Assembly (NCBI RefSeq): GCF_024166365.1
Contig: NC_064832.1
Span: forward strand, 39,894,249-39,958,248
Source: Elephas maximus indicus
Taxonomy: Eukaryota > Chordata > Mammalia > Proboscidea > Elephantidae
Length of the DNA stretch: 64,000 nucleotides
Direction: 5' to 3'
Part shown: piece after piece, positions 12,062 through 24,700 of the stretch
Layout of the letters: every line of letters begins with the position of its first letter
Numbering within the stretch: position 1 is the first letter of the stretch
Translations under genes and position numbers: made by a program
The notes under the pieces: model-generated
What the model saw: only the letters and a program-made list of their open reading frames with translations
Databases searched by the model: none
Told to the model about the DNA's origin: nothing

Positions 12062-14030
12062 CAGAAGTGATTGGTGTCTCTTCTAGACAAGCTATTGAAA
12101 GAAATAAGCCTCAAGCTAGAAATGAGCTAATAAAAGTTGCAAGATACAAGATCAATATAGAGAAATCAATTGTATTTCTATATATCACCGATGAATCAAA
12201 AAATGAAATTAAGAAAACCATTCCACTTAAAATAACATCAAGAAAAATAATTAGAAACAAATTTAACAAAGTAAGTGCAAGATTTGTACACTAAAAACTA
12301 CAGAACATCATTGAAAGAAATTAAAGACAACCTAAATATAGGGAAAGACATCTGATGTTCATGGACTGGAAGGAAGACTTAATGTTGTTAAGTTGGCAAT
12401 ACTCCCTAAATTGATCTACAGATTGAGCGCAATGCCTATCAAAATCCCAGCTACCTTTGTTGCAGAAATTTGCAAGCTGTTGCTAAAATTCATATGGAAA
12501 CGCAAGGGATGCAGAATAGTCAAAACAACCTTGAAAAAGAACAAAGTAGAAAGACTCACACTCCCTGCTCCCAAAATGTACTACAAAGCTATAGTAACCA
12601 AGACTGAGGCAGTGACACAAAGTAGACAGGTAGATCAATAGAATGAAATGGAGAGTCCAAAAATAAATCTCTATATTTGTGGGCAATTGATTTTTGACAA
12701 GGGTACCAAGACAATTCAATGGTGAAAAAATATAATTTTTTCAACAACTGGTACTGGTACACCTGCATATGTGTTCATGCAAAAAGAATGAAATTGGGCC
12801 CCTACCTCAGACCATATACAAAAATTAACTCCAAATTGATCAAAGACCTAAATCTAAGAGCTAAAATTATAAAACTCTAAAAAGAAAACATAGGCGTACA
12901 TCTTGGTTGCTCCTGGTGCACCTGTAAATCCAGGTACCTTGGATCAGACAATGGTTTCTTAGTTATAACATCAAAAACACAAGCAACAAAATGGATAATT
13001 TGAACTTTATCAAATTTTAAACTTTTGTGCTCCAAAGACACTACAATAAATGAAACAACAAACCACAAATGGGTGAAAATATATTTGCAAATCATACCTC
13101 CGATAAGAATCTAGTATCCAGAATATATAAAGAACTATCACAACTCAAAATAAAAATATAAACAACCCAGTTAAAAATGTGCAAAGGATGTGAATAGACA
13201 TTTCTCCAAAGAAGATATATGAATGGCCAATGAGCACATGAGAAGATGCTCAACGTCATTAGTCATTAGGGAAGTGAAAGTCAAAACCACAAAAAGCTAT
13301 ATCACTTCAAACCCACAGGGGTAGCTAAGATCAAAACGACAGACAATAACAGGTGTTGGTGAGGATGTGGACAGACTGGAACCCTCATATATTGGTGGTG
13401 GAAATGTAAAATTGCACAGCTTCTTTGGAAACAGTTTGGCAATTCTTCAAAAAGTTAAACAGAGGGTTACCATATAACCCAGCCATTCTACTCCTAATTT
13501 CCAAGAGAATTGAAAACATATATCCATACAAAAACTTGTACATGAATGTTCATGTCAGTATCAATCGTAATAGCCAAAAATGGGAGCAAGCTAAAAATCC
13601 ATCAACTGATGAATGGATAAACAAAATGTGGTCTATGTATGCAATGGAATATTACCAGGCCATAAAAAGAATGAAGTACTGGTTCATGCTACAACATGAA
13701 GAACCTAAAAACTTATGGTAAGTGTACAAAGCCAGTCACAAAAGACTGCATGTTGTATGATTCCATTTATATAAAATGCCTGGAATAGGCAAATCCGTAG
13801 AGACAGGAAGTAAATTAGTGGTTATTGGAGACTGAGGGGAGGGAGGAATGGGGAATGACTGTAACAGTCACAGGGTTTTTATGGGGGTGGTTGAAAAGTT
13901 CCAGAATTAGTAGTAGTGATGGTTGTACAACTTTGTGAATATCCTAAAACCACTAAAAACATTTTAAAAGAGTGAATTGTATCGTAGGTGAATACACCTC
14001 AATAAAAAAGAAGAAAGAATATTTGGGTTT
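12062..14030 (+). repeat. L1M-type LINE, 3' two kilobases
   Basis: ORF2 C-terminal coding followed by 3' UTR is collinear with the ancient mammalian L1M consensus. Recognisable stretches include 'gatcaatatagagaaatcaa', 'aaaatcccagctacctttg', 'attcatatggaaacgcaag', and near the end 'caactgatgaatggataaac' and 'cctcaataaaaaag'. Frames are broken by stops and indels, so it is a dead copy. Confidence 0.92.
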
Positions 14031-14310
14031 AACTAGAAACTTAGAAAAAAAAAAAAAAGATTAAAGAAAAGCCTATTTAGTTCCCCTAAACCCTAAAAAC
14101 CAGATCAAATATAGCAGCTAGCTTTTGCAATACAAACAAAATTATCCTAAGTGTTTATTTTTTGCATTTATGTCCTTTAGGAATGTAAGGAATGTCATTT
14201 TGGGGTAATTTTTCTGGTTATGAATATAATACACGGTTATTTTAAAGAAGTTTTTCAAAATAGAAAAGCATAGATAGGAACATGATGAGCTTTCCTGTCT
14301 TCGGGCATCC

Positions 14311-14516
14311 TGTTGTTGTTATTAGTCGCCATGGAGTCTGTTCTGACACCTGGTGACCCCACATGTGCAGAGAAGAACTACGCCATAGGGCTTCCAAGGT
14401 TGAGCTTTCAGAAGCAGATCGCCAGGCTTGTCTTCCGAGGTGCCTCTGGGTAGATATGAACCAATAATCTTTCGGCTAGTCGCCAAGCACTTAACCTTCT
14501 GGGCTACCCAGGGACC
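14311..14516 (-). repeat. AfroSINE-related SINE, diverged
   Basis: Body 'aagcagatcgccaggcttgt' and head remnant ending 'gctacccagggacc'. Confidence 0.8.
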
Positions 14517-14910
14517 GCTTCACAGCCCCCTATTCCCCAGAAAAGGCAGGTAGAGGCGCAGCATACTGGTTTCTCTGTGCGCAGCCTCCGCCCCTGGCTC
14601 CACTGACCGCATCAGCATCAGAGCCATCACCGTCAAACCTTCCCTTGCTCACAGACCTTATAAAAGCACCAGCGTTTTTAAGTCTTCCAGCTGCCCCAAC
14701 TTTTCTTCATATTTTAAGTACAACTGGTATTTCCCTTAATTCAAGTGAAGAGTTCATGGCACCTGAAAAGGTATCAAGATATAAATAGGACAGAGAAAAG
14801 AAACCTAACTTTCATCAAAATCATAATTCTCAAACTCATATGTCCCATTAGCCATATCCCAGCATTTTCCTGGAGCACCAAATGAGCTTCAAAGTAACAC
14901 TTTCTTAAAT

Positions 14911-15232
14911 TTGTTGTTGTCTGCCATCAAGTCGGCCTTGAATCATGGCGACCCAACCCACAACTGGGTCCTGCACCATCCCCATGATCAGTTGTAGGTG
15001 GAACCATGTGATCCATAGGGTTTTTGTTGGCTGGTTTTCTAAAGTAGATTGCCAGGCCTTTCTTCCTAGTTCCTCTTAGTCTGGATGCTCCACTGAAACC
15101 TGTTCAGTATCATAGCAACACATGAGCCTCCACTGACAGGTGACAGCTGCATACGAGGCGCACTGGCTGGGAATTAAACCTGGGTCTCCCGCATGGAAAG
15201 CGAGAATTCTAGCACTAAACCACCCATGCTCC
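14911..15232 (-). repeat. tRNA-Gly-headed SINE with RTE tail
   Basis: Antisense copy ending in the tRNA-like head (ttaaacctgggtctcccgc ... ctagcactaaaccacc). It lies about 130 nt beyond the RGCC polyadenylation signal and is not a tRNA gene. Confidence 0.85.
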
Positions 15233-15369
15233 TTTGTTATCTAGTGCAATTAGGAAGCACCCGGAGTCCTTGCTAGAAGCCAAAAGGTATGTTACTTCCA
15301 TTAAAATACTATTTGAATATAAATATGTGTATTGAAAGAGAAAGAAAAAAAACAAAGCTTACAAAAACA

Positions 15370-15757
15370 TGGACTCTGGTTCAAACTTTATTTGTATACA
15401 AAAATATATTATAATGAGAAAAGTATATCACTGTTTTCCACTATATATAATTAATTACAAATATTTTCATAAAAGCACTTTAAATTACAGGAAAGCCATG
15501 TTTTAAGAGAAAATATGATATTAGCATGGGTCGTCTCTTCTAAAACATTGCAAGCAGGTAAACAGAGTCGGTTTCACTGTACAAATTGCGCAGAGATGAG
15601 CCTGAAGGCAGGTGGGTCTGAGACAGCTAGTGGTAGGAAGGTGAGCCTCCTCTCTGCCCTTCCTGGTGGCAGATTCTTGTAGCTGATTTGACCGGGTCCT
15701 CAGAGCTTTCTGAAGCATCTCCCTTCTGAGAAAAAGGACCCAAAACTTTTCCTCGGT
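15370..15757 (-). other. RGCC: RGCC 3' UTR
   Basis: About 390 nt run from the TGA to a predicted cleavage site near 15368-15372. The distal half is AU-rich. No interspersed repeat is recognised in it, in contrast to the flanks. The small minus-strand ORF at 15521-15718 lies entirely within this UTR and is not a gene. Confidence 0.8.
15387..15392 (-). terminator. RGCC: Polyadenylation signal AATAAA of RGCC
   Basis: On the minus strand the sequence reads acaAATAAAgtttg. It is followed within about 20-40 nt by a T-rich stretch (complement of 15335-15360), which suits a downstream U/GU element. Position fits a roughly 390-nt 3' UTR. Confidence 0.8.
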
Positions 15758-15765
15758 TCACATAC
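15758..15765 (-). CDS. RGCC: RGCC exon 5, terminal coding 8 nt
   Basis: After the acceptor cttcacag-like sequence (tgttcacag, ending at 15766) the exon begins GTATGTGA. The first two bases complete Ser136, followed by Met137 and the TGA stop. Only two codons are therefore in the last exon, and the rest of it is 3' UTR. The same Ser-Met ending is what I recall for human RGCC. Confidence 0.93.
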
Positions 15766-18700
15766 CTGTGAACAGGAGGTAAGTAAGATTATCCATTCAC
15801 AAAAGATTACAAATCCTATGCTTAACCAGATCACACCATCTCAGACGTGCATCAAAGCACCATATTTAATGGCAGGCTTCCCACATAATGGATGTCTGAT
15901 TAACTGGCATGACAGGGCAGCCATCCGCAATTTCCATGAAGTAGGCAAGCTCGTTACGTGGGCCTAGCACACACTGTGCATGCTACAATTAACAACGATG
16001 TCTGCCAAAACAAGCCTGAGTCTTCTGATGCAGGATGGTCCAGCATGTAAAAAATGGGCAATAAAATCTTCAGGAAAATAGAGATGGGCTTTCTACCTAA
16101 TATCTGGATCCACCTGCAACAGTGTTAATGTATTTTTATTTATTCATATTTATTTTTACAGAGTTATTTTTAAATGACCAGCTATGGATCTAATTTTTTC
16201 AGATTTTGCCCAGCTATATAGCAGAGCAGAGCATAAAACACTTCCCAGAGAAAACCAACACTTTCACAGAAAATTAAGGGTTGGGACAAAATTCTCCAGG
16301 CCTACTCTGTGAATGAACAAGGTACCCCCACCCACCCAAACACACACATACAATGAGTACAAGTATGGAAACTTCCATCTTGGAAGTCTGAGTTGGTGCT
16401 TCTGGCTCTTTCAATCTTGTCCTTGTCCTGCAGAACAGGGTCTACTGATGGATTCTCAAGGTTCCTTCTTCTAAACTAGACTAGATTGCCCTATGGCAGT
16501 TATGATCTGATGTCTTCAGTTTCCAAGATAACATTTTTGGTCACACAACGTGGGGTACCTTTGCTGTAATTCCCAAATGGGAAACAAGGTATTCAGTACT
16601 AATCCAGGTCATTTAGTAACTGGTATAGGTCTTTTGGTTAAAGGGTCTCCCCTAGTCAAATCATTGCTTTGGGACCCATCCTTCTAGAACACACACACAC
16701 AAAAAAACAAACCCATTGTTGTGGAGTCGATTCCAACTCCAGGCAACCCTATAGGATAGAACAGAACAGCCCCATAGGGTTTTCAAGGAGCAGCTGGTGT
16801 ATTCCAACTGCTGACCTTTTGGCTGGCAGCTGAATGCTTAACCACAGCGTCACCAGGGCTCCTTCTAGAACACAATCCCTGGATATAACCTGGGAAAATC
16901 ACCCTAGCTCATGCGATAGAATCCTCTGGTGCGTTAGCGTGATGCTTGTGTGGTCAGTCAGCTAATTTCTTCTCTGAAAAGCCTGGCAGGCCATCGTAAT
17001 GGTAAGCTCCAGTCTTGCTCTCACTACAACTTTTCTCTTCGTTTCTCAAACAAAACTCCATTGTTTGCTGGGAGCCTGTTCTCACTGTTTGGAAAGGCAC
17101 ACGGACTACTTTAATGAAAACTTATCTCAGAATTTCTCTGAGCCACTAGGGTAGGTTTCTGAACCCAAAGAAGCCTTAAGATGGAACTTCCTGCCCCAGG
17201 CAAACCTGTAAATATTATAGCATTTTATCAGAGGTGTCAGTTAGTTTTCTGTTTAATTTTTTAACACCAGGCATGTACTCACTTGCTAATGTTCTGTCAA
17301 GATCAGCAATAAAGTCTTCTAATTCTTTTGTGTCTCCTAGTTTGGCTGTAAAACAAGAGAAGGAGTTCAGTTTCTCATATCAATGACAGCTATTGACTCC
17401 CGAGGCCGAGTGCCCCTCTGCGGACATGTACTGCGTTTTTCAGAATTGTGCAATGCCATTTTGCATCCCTCCCTCTTCGGAGACTCTACAAAGGGTGTCC
17501 TGCACCAACCCTAAGTGTCTGCTCCAAAATTTGTTATTGTTATTAGCTGCCGTCGAGTCAGCCCCCACGCACAACAGAACAAAATGCCGCCTGGTCCCAT
17601 GCCATCCCCATGATCATTTGCAGATCTGACCATAGTAATCCATAGGGTTTTCACTAGCTGATTTTTTCATAGATCGCCAGGCCTTTCTTCCTAGCTGTCT
17701 TAGTCTGGAAGCTCTGCTGAAATCTGTTCAGCATCACAACAACATGTAAGTCTCCAGTGACAGATGGGTGGTGGCTGGGCATGAGGTGCATTGGCCAGGA
17801 ATCAAACCCGGGTCTCGGGCATGGGAGGCCAGCGTTCTACCACTGACCCACCAATCCTCCAATATTTAGTTACAGTAAACTCAGAAACCTGAAGACTAGC
17901 CTAAGTGTTTCTTTCTTGGTTTTTAATTCAGTCCTACCCCACCTCCCATCAACTGGGAGAAGGCTCTCCCTTTGCTGCCTTAGAAGTTTGGGATGCGGGG
18001 TGGCGGGGGAAGAGGGGTGGTAAAGACTTTGGTTTTTTGACTGTGTAGGATTTCCATTATTAAGCATGGATGGCACTGTGCGGAACGGACCCCCGGATTC
18101 TGTAACTGCTGGTGCACTTCCTTTCTGGCACTTTCTTGTTTTGTGCAGTCACTCCAGGGCAATGCCACAGCCCTCACAATCCCTCCAGTATGAACTGGCT
18201 GAATAGCCACTGTTCCTTGGCAAATGGTCCAAGGAAGGCAAACCCCTCTCCTGGTGTGACATGAGGCTTCTGGGTCCAGGACACCTTTACCCTATGTCCA
18301 AGTGCCAGCACACGGTAACATGCCCTTGTCCTGATTTTATTCTCCTTATATACTGAGATATATACTTTTTCTTTAGAGTTCATCATTTCTGCCTTCTCTG
18401 AAATGCATTTATCCATTGCCATCAAGTCAATTCTGTTGCACAGCAACCCTATAGGACAGAGTACAATAGCCCCATACAGTCTCCAAGGCTGTAATCTTTA
18501 CCAAAGCAGACTGACACATCTTTCTCCTGTGGAGCGGCTGGGTGGGTTCGAACCACCGACCTTTTGATTACCAGCTGAGCGCTTAAGAACCACTGTGCCA
18601 CCAGTGCTCCTCCTGAAACGCATTACTGGCTATTTTTATTAATTTACCCTGCTAGCTACAAGTGATTCATTGTTCTTGGCTTTTAAAGTCCATTTGCCAT

Positions 18701-21700
18701 TAGGGCTTTTTTTTCCTTCTTTAATTTCTACCTCTTGAGGATCAGGTAGCAAATCTGGACACGTTTTAAGCCACTTTCTAGACTGCCCTGTCTCTCTGAA
18801 TTCAACAGACCCATTATGGACTGAAGACTGAGTAGTGGCAGAGTCCCCAGTGGCTGCTAACGCTGCTGGGCTGAGGAGAGAATTTAAAAATGCCTCTTTT
18901 GAAAAAGAGTGACATTCTAACTGAATGCCAGAGTAAGAAAAGTAATGAACTCTTTTTTTTTAAGCTGTGCTCCATTTTTATTGCATTCTGCACCTATTTT
19001 CAGCAAGTGTAGCTTTTCTTGCGGAAAAAAAAAATCCTTTTGTTTTCAAAAGGGCACTTGTCCAATATAACAGAACATTCAGCTCTCTAGCTAGAGACAC
19101 CCTACTAGTTCCAAAGAATAAGAAACTGCTCATGCATCTTTAAAAAATTTTAGGTCTATAAATACCACAGTGGAGTCGGGCTATTTTGAATCATGTTATA
19201 TCATCTCTTGTCTAATAAGAAAGACCCCATTTAGTTGCTAAGTTGGCGATACGAAAACATGGACTAAATAGTTAATGCAATAAAAGTCGTCCTACCCTTC
19301 TACAAAGTCCAACCGCTGGGTGTTAAATTCTAGAATGAACCAGCCTAGGGAAACCCCGGCGGCACAGTGGTTCAGAGTTTAGCTGCTAACCAAAAGGTCA
19401 GCAGTTCAAATCCACCAGGTGCTCCTTGGAAACCCTATGGGGCAGCTCTACTCTGTCCTATAGGGTTGCTACGAGTTGGATTGAACTTCACGGCAAAGAG
19501 TTTGGGATTTTTTGGGTAACCAGCCTGGGAGGAGACACAAGAAGCACACACGGTCCTGATTATGCCACATGGGAAAGAACCGAGTCTGGAGTCGACTGGT
19601 TTTCTGTCTCCCTGTGAATTAGAGTTTTCTGCCCCAAGTCATCTGATTTCATTGTCACACAGATCAAAATCCCGAGAAATAACAGATTCCACTTCACATT
19701 GTACTACACTGAGATATTCCAGTTTGCTGTCAATTTTTTTCCGACTCGTGTTGACCCCAAGTGCGTCAGGGTAGGATTGGGTTCTATAGAATTTTCAAGA
19801 CTGATTTTTCAGAAGTAGATTGTCAGGCCTTCTTCCATCAGAGGAGCCTCCGGGTGGACTCACACTGTCAACTTTCTGGCTAGCAGCTGAGCACATTAAG
19901 CATTTGGCATCTCCCAGGAGCTCCTCGTACTAAAATACTGGCCTTATCTATTTGTTTTGCACATGTGGGAAAGCTTGGTTAGAGACAAGGGGAAGAGAAA
20001 AGGGATTGAGAAGGGGAGGGGAATCAAAAAGCCAAAGAGCCTCCACTCCCCTAACAAGCTCACCTTTCCGAGGAGTGACGGAGGGAGAGAGCAGGGCTGG
20101 GCCAGAGTCTGTCGGAGAATTCAGCTTCTCGTCACTGAAGCTGAAGCTGTTCCTGTAGAGCGAATCTGCGCCTTTCAGGAAAGAAAACGTACTCGTTAGA
20201 AAAGGTTTTCATTCTACAGTTTATTGAGAACCAACAGTTCATCTCCAAAGGAAGCCAACATAGTAAACCTACAGCAAAGGAAACAGGTTGACTGCCAGAT
20301 TTCGTATTTATGCCCCAAAGTGATTTGAGGCAGGCGAGTGTGCATGAGTATGTGTGTCAGTGTGTGGGTCTCCAGCTGGGCACACCAAAGGTTGCTGGTT
20401 CCCTAAAACAAGCAGGGCGTGCTGGGATCACTGTGACCAGACCAGCCTCCTCTGCCAACAATAGGGAGCCCAATGAGCAGGTAAACCAATGCTTGGCTGA
20501 TTGAGATTGGTTTGGAATCTTAGACATGAAAAATGTCCCTTCTGCCCTCTGAACTCCCCAAAATACAAGTACAAAGTTGGATCCCATGACTCAATCCTCC
20601 CTGTCTGCTCAAGGGATTCTTTGTCATGCTTTTTGCAACACACTGAACCCTAAGCCTATATTCTCGGGGTAAGCCAGAGGGTCAAAGACTAGTATTTCTT
20701 ATCCTGGAAGTTCAGCATATTACAGACACTTCAAGTGGTTTTGTGGCTACCCCCATTTTCACACAACCCTGGAAACCGGTGCAACAGCAATGGAAAGTTC
20801 CAGAAACAGGACTGGGTTGAGAATCAAGAGAACCAGCTCAGCTACTTGGTGCTTGGGTGCCTTTGAGGAAGTCAATCAGTGGCCTCATCAGCTTAAATAA
20901 CCCGTATAGTACCTCTCAGCTCTGAAGTTCTGGGATTCTATTTCTCTAAGTCCTGCCACGGGGGAGGGAGCCCACCCACCAGCTGTGCATCCGTGACACA
21001 GAAAGAAGTGGTTGCCTGAGTGGCACGGACTCAAAGGGCTCAAAGGCAGAACAGACAGCGGAAGCAGGATGTGGCTACTGAGATCGTGAGGGAACAGCCT
21101 TCCTGGTGGAAAAAAAAAACACAATGCCAGCCAAGGCTGTCATGAGCACCGGAAAGGCTCCTCAGGTGAGAAAAGACAGCTGAATAATGTGGGCCTGACC
21201 TGGCCCCCACTCCTTTCTGGGATTCTCTCACTATAATTCAATTACCTCCAGCTCAGGAAGGGGCAAAAAACGTTTTCTTTAGTCCTCTTAATGCAAAATG
21301 AACTTGACTAAGTTACAAAAGATAGGCACAGTTTAAAAAGAACTAGGGTTTCTTGAGAAGCAGAAGTTTCTGGTCCCAAGAGAATGCAGCTTCAGCCCTA
21401 ACAGGCTGGTGTCATTTCCCCCCACCTTCTCCTGACCAGGTGGTCTCCTCAGCTGCCATCTTGTCTTCCTTGCCTACTGGTCCATCTCCTCTACTTTCCA
21501 AACATGCCCAGAAGACCCTTCCTTGCTGGCCAACCCTCTCAATCCTCTCTGCCTTCAGAGGTCCAGCCTAGGTAACTTAACAGGACAAAAGTCCACAATC
21601 ATTTTTCAGGGCTTTGATGATGAAAACCTACTGAGATCCAAAACTTTGAGCCAGCACTCCAAACACTCATCCCTTGAAAAGACCTCTGTGATCAAATAAG

Positions 21701-24700
21701 TTTGAGAAACACCAAAGGCCCTTGGTTTCCTAAAACAAGCAGGGTATGCTGGGATCATCGTGACCAGACCAGCCTCCTCTGCCAACATGCGGGAGCCCAC
21801 TGAGTAGGTAAAACAAATGCTTGGCTGATTGGGATTGGTTTGGGATCACCTTTCATGAAAAACGTCCCTTTTGCCTTCTTAACTCACCCAAACGCAAGCA
21901 CCAAGTTGGACCATGACTTAATCCTCCCTGCCTGCTCAAGGGAGTCTTTGTCATGGTTTTCACACTATACTCCTTCTTGGAGATTCCCATTGTGTATTCC
22001 CACTTTAATGTCCCTGAGGTCTTGTAATAAAGAAGCCAGTTTAGCCTTATGTCCCAAGTTTACTTAACCATGGGATACTTTTTTTTTTTTTTTGATGTGG
22101 CACCCTGCTAGTATTTCTCAGGACACTTGTACTCTGTGGTACCTAATTTGGGAAACCCTTTTCTGCTTGATTTAACAGCTGAGCCCACCTCTAGAGCAGT
22201 CTGGATTTTCTCAAGGGAAAGCCTTTCCCTGCACACAGGAAGTGGTCACGTCCAGACCTACAGTAGGGCATGACTGTCACCATGCACTAGCCAGAAGTGC
22301 CATTAATCTAACCTGGGAAATGTGTTGGGATAAGATGATGTCAGACTTATGGGCAGGAAATTCACATGGGGTACTGGGACTCAGACTCCTGAGCCAGAAG
22401 GAAGGAATACAAGACCCTTGGAATATTATCTTTGGCTCTGAAGGACACCAAGAGCATCAGCCCCATGTCTGGTACACAGGGTGCCAGGCCCAGAGACTTA
22501 TTGGCACCGGTCACAGTGACCACGCCTCAGGTCTCTATCTGCCAAAAGCAGCCTGTCCTTAAAAGCCGGTATCACAGCACGCCTTACTCTAAGAGCATCC
22601 CACCCCTGCACCACAGGTTCTTCCCATGACTTTGGTCTTCAACTCTATCCTGTCCGCCTTCTCCAGAGGTTTTATGTCCATATCTACTCACCCTTTGGAA
22701 GATGAAGGAATAAAAAAAAATCACAATTAGACTTCCTCAGGGTCAAGTAGACCAAAAGCTACTGTGTTTTCAGGAAAAGCTTAAGGCAACTCAGGTGGTT
22801 TGGGGGCACACAGTATAGAATAAGCCTAGTACCTGCACATCATCACAGCTTATTTTTCCTTGTTAGAGCCTGGTGTATATGCTAAATACCTTTCTGATGC
22901 AAGTACTTTCCTCAAATTCAGAAAATATGCAGACAAAATGGTAAATTCATTTGCAAACTATTAAAACGATCGGAAGTTGCCTCCTACTGCTAATGAACTC
23001 AGGCTACTCCTACAATGAGGGAGAGGAAGAAAAAAAAAATACCAGTTACAACATCTACATATAAACACACACGCACACAGAGGCAGGTCAACATGGCATA
23101 TGTTCACTCCCACACCCCGACCCCACACACACACGTTCATACACTGGCTTATTGTCGCACTCTAACCCCCTTTTTCCATGGGGTCCAGCACACAATCTGG
23201 GCCAGACCTGACTGCAGGCTCCAAAATTTCCAGCCCCCAAGAGGACATTCCCAGTGCTTGAGCCAAAGCTGCCCACAGTTCAATTCCATCCTTGGGTAAT
23301 ATTCTACACATACACAACACAGATAAAGAGAGCTGCTTGAAGAGCCCCCAGAGTGATATGGGCCCAGCAGAAGCCGCCGCTGTGGCGAGGACACGCATCA
23401 TATGAGACCATGTGAAAGCTGGGTGACCCTGTGCATGCCACTCACCTCGGAGCCTCAGTTTCTTCTTTGGCAAAAGGTAATAATAGCCTGGGTGCTCATA
23501 TCTGGTACCTATGGTTTTAATTATTTTATCCTGAAGTTCCTGGCAAAATGGAGAACTGAATGCCCAGGACAGAAAATGCCATCACAGAGAATAAAAAGAA
23601 GCAAGATTCTGGGTCCTGGCTTCCTTCTCTACTTCAGAAAAAGGCAAATTCTTTAAGAGAAGTTTATCATCAGAACCTCCCAAGCTCTACACTTCTTTTT
23701 ACCCCTTCCTTACCTGATAAAATTTCATTGCACAGACTTTTATTAAGCTCTTATAATAAACAAGATGCCAGGCTAGGGATGTGGTAGAGTAAAAGCTACA
23801 CAGAGCCTGACTTCCTGTTCTTTTTACTCCCCCTGGAACTCTGTTCCTTGCAAAATAACAGCCAGTGATAACAGTCTGATAAAATGACAACAAGGTGTCA
23901 CTGGCTGATAGCAAATTAATGTATTGCTCCACTCAGGTATCAGGTCCTACTATTGAGAGGGGCTTACAGGATTCATAACGGTCATGATTTGGGGAACATT
24001 GGCAGGCTGGGTATTTTAGGCCCTTACAACATCTACTTCAGTCAGTTCTGCAGCCCCAACTCACAAGCATCTCAAAGCCTCATTAGAAATGTCTTTGTTA
24101 AGTCAAATTAGTGTACCCAAGCCAGGAACTTCAAACTCAGAGACCAAGTTATCTAAGACACCATTCGAAGAAATGTAAGCATATTAAATATACAGGCATC
24201 TAGCTTCTGGAGCATCAGCAGAGCTTGAGAAACTCAGTTACAAAAATAAAAGCTTGTTTTAAAAGTAGGTATGCTTTTTTAATTTAGGGGGTGGGGAGAA
24301 AGGTGATATAAGGTTAGGTCTGACGTTGGCTACTCCAGTGGGAGGAAAAACCACAGACAGTAAACCTTGCCAGAGCTCTGGTAAATATAGAACCCCACAC
24401 ATCCAAAGCAAGCAAACTATAGTAATTAACTGAGAAAAAGAAAGCCTTGGGTCTGTTTCCTTTTTGCCACAAGGAATTGGGGAGGGGGGCTCTCCTCCTC
24501 AAAATATAAATGCTGACAGCCTGACTGAAAGTGGGATAGAATAAGAAAGAGTCCCACTTCCGTTTCACCCCGGCTACCCCAGCTGCCCTTTGGGACTGTT
24601 CAGTCCCTCTGGACACCTTGCTAGGCATCTATCAAAGTGAGACTTGTCACCCACTTGGAATTCCAGAGCATCCTAGGGCCTTCTAACTGGTCTCAGTCTC

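Larger units (their letters stand above)
17346..20063 (-). other. RGCC: RGCC intron 3
   Basis: The 2.7-kb intron (gtgagc ... tacag) holds four SINEs listed separately. The unassigned stretches at 17861-18409 and 18613-19346 contain no recognisable feature. Confidence 0.9.

Noticed and set aside
15521-15718. 65-codon ORF, minus strand
   Set aside because: Lies wholly inside the RGCC 3' UTR with no known similarity.
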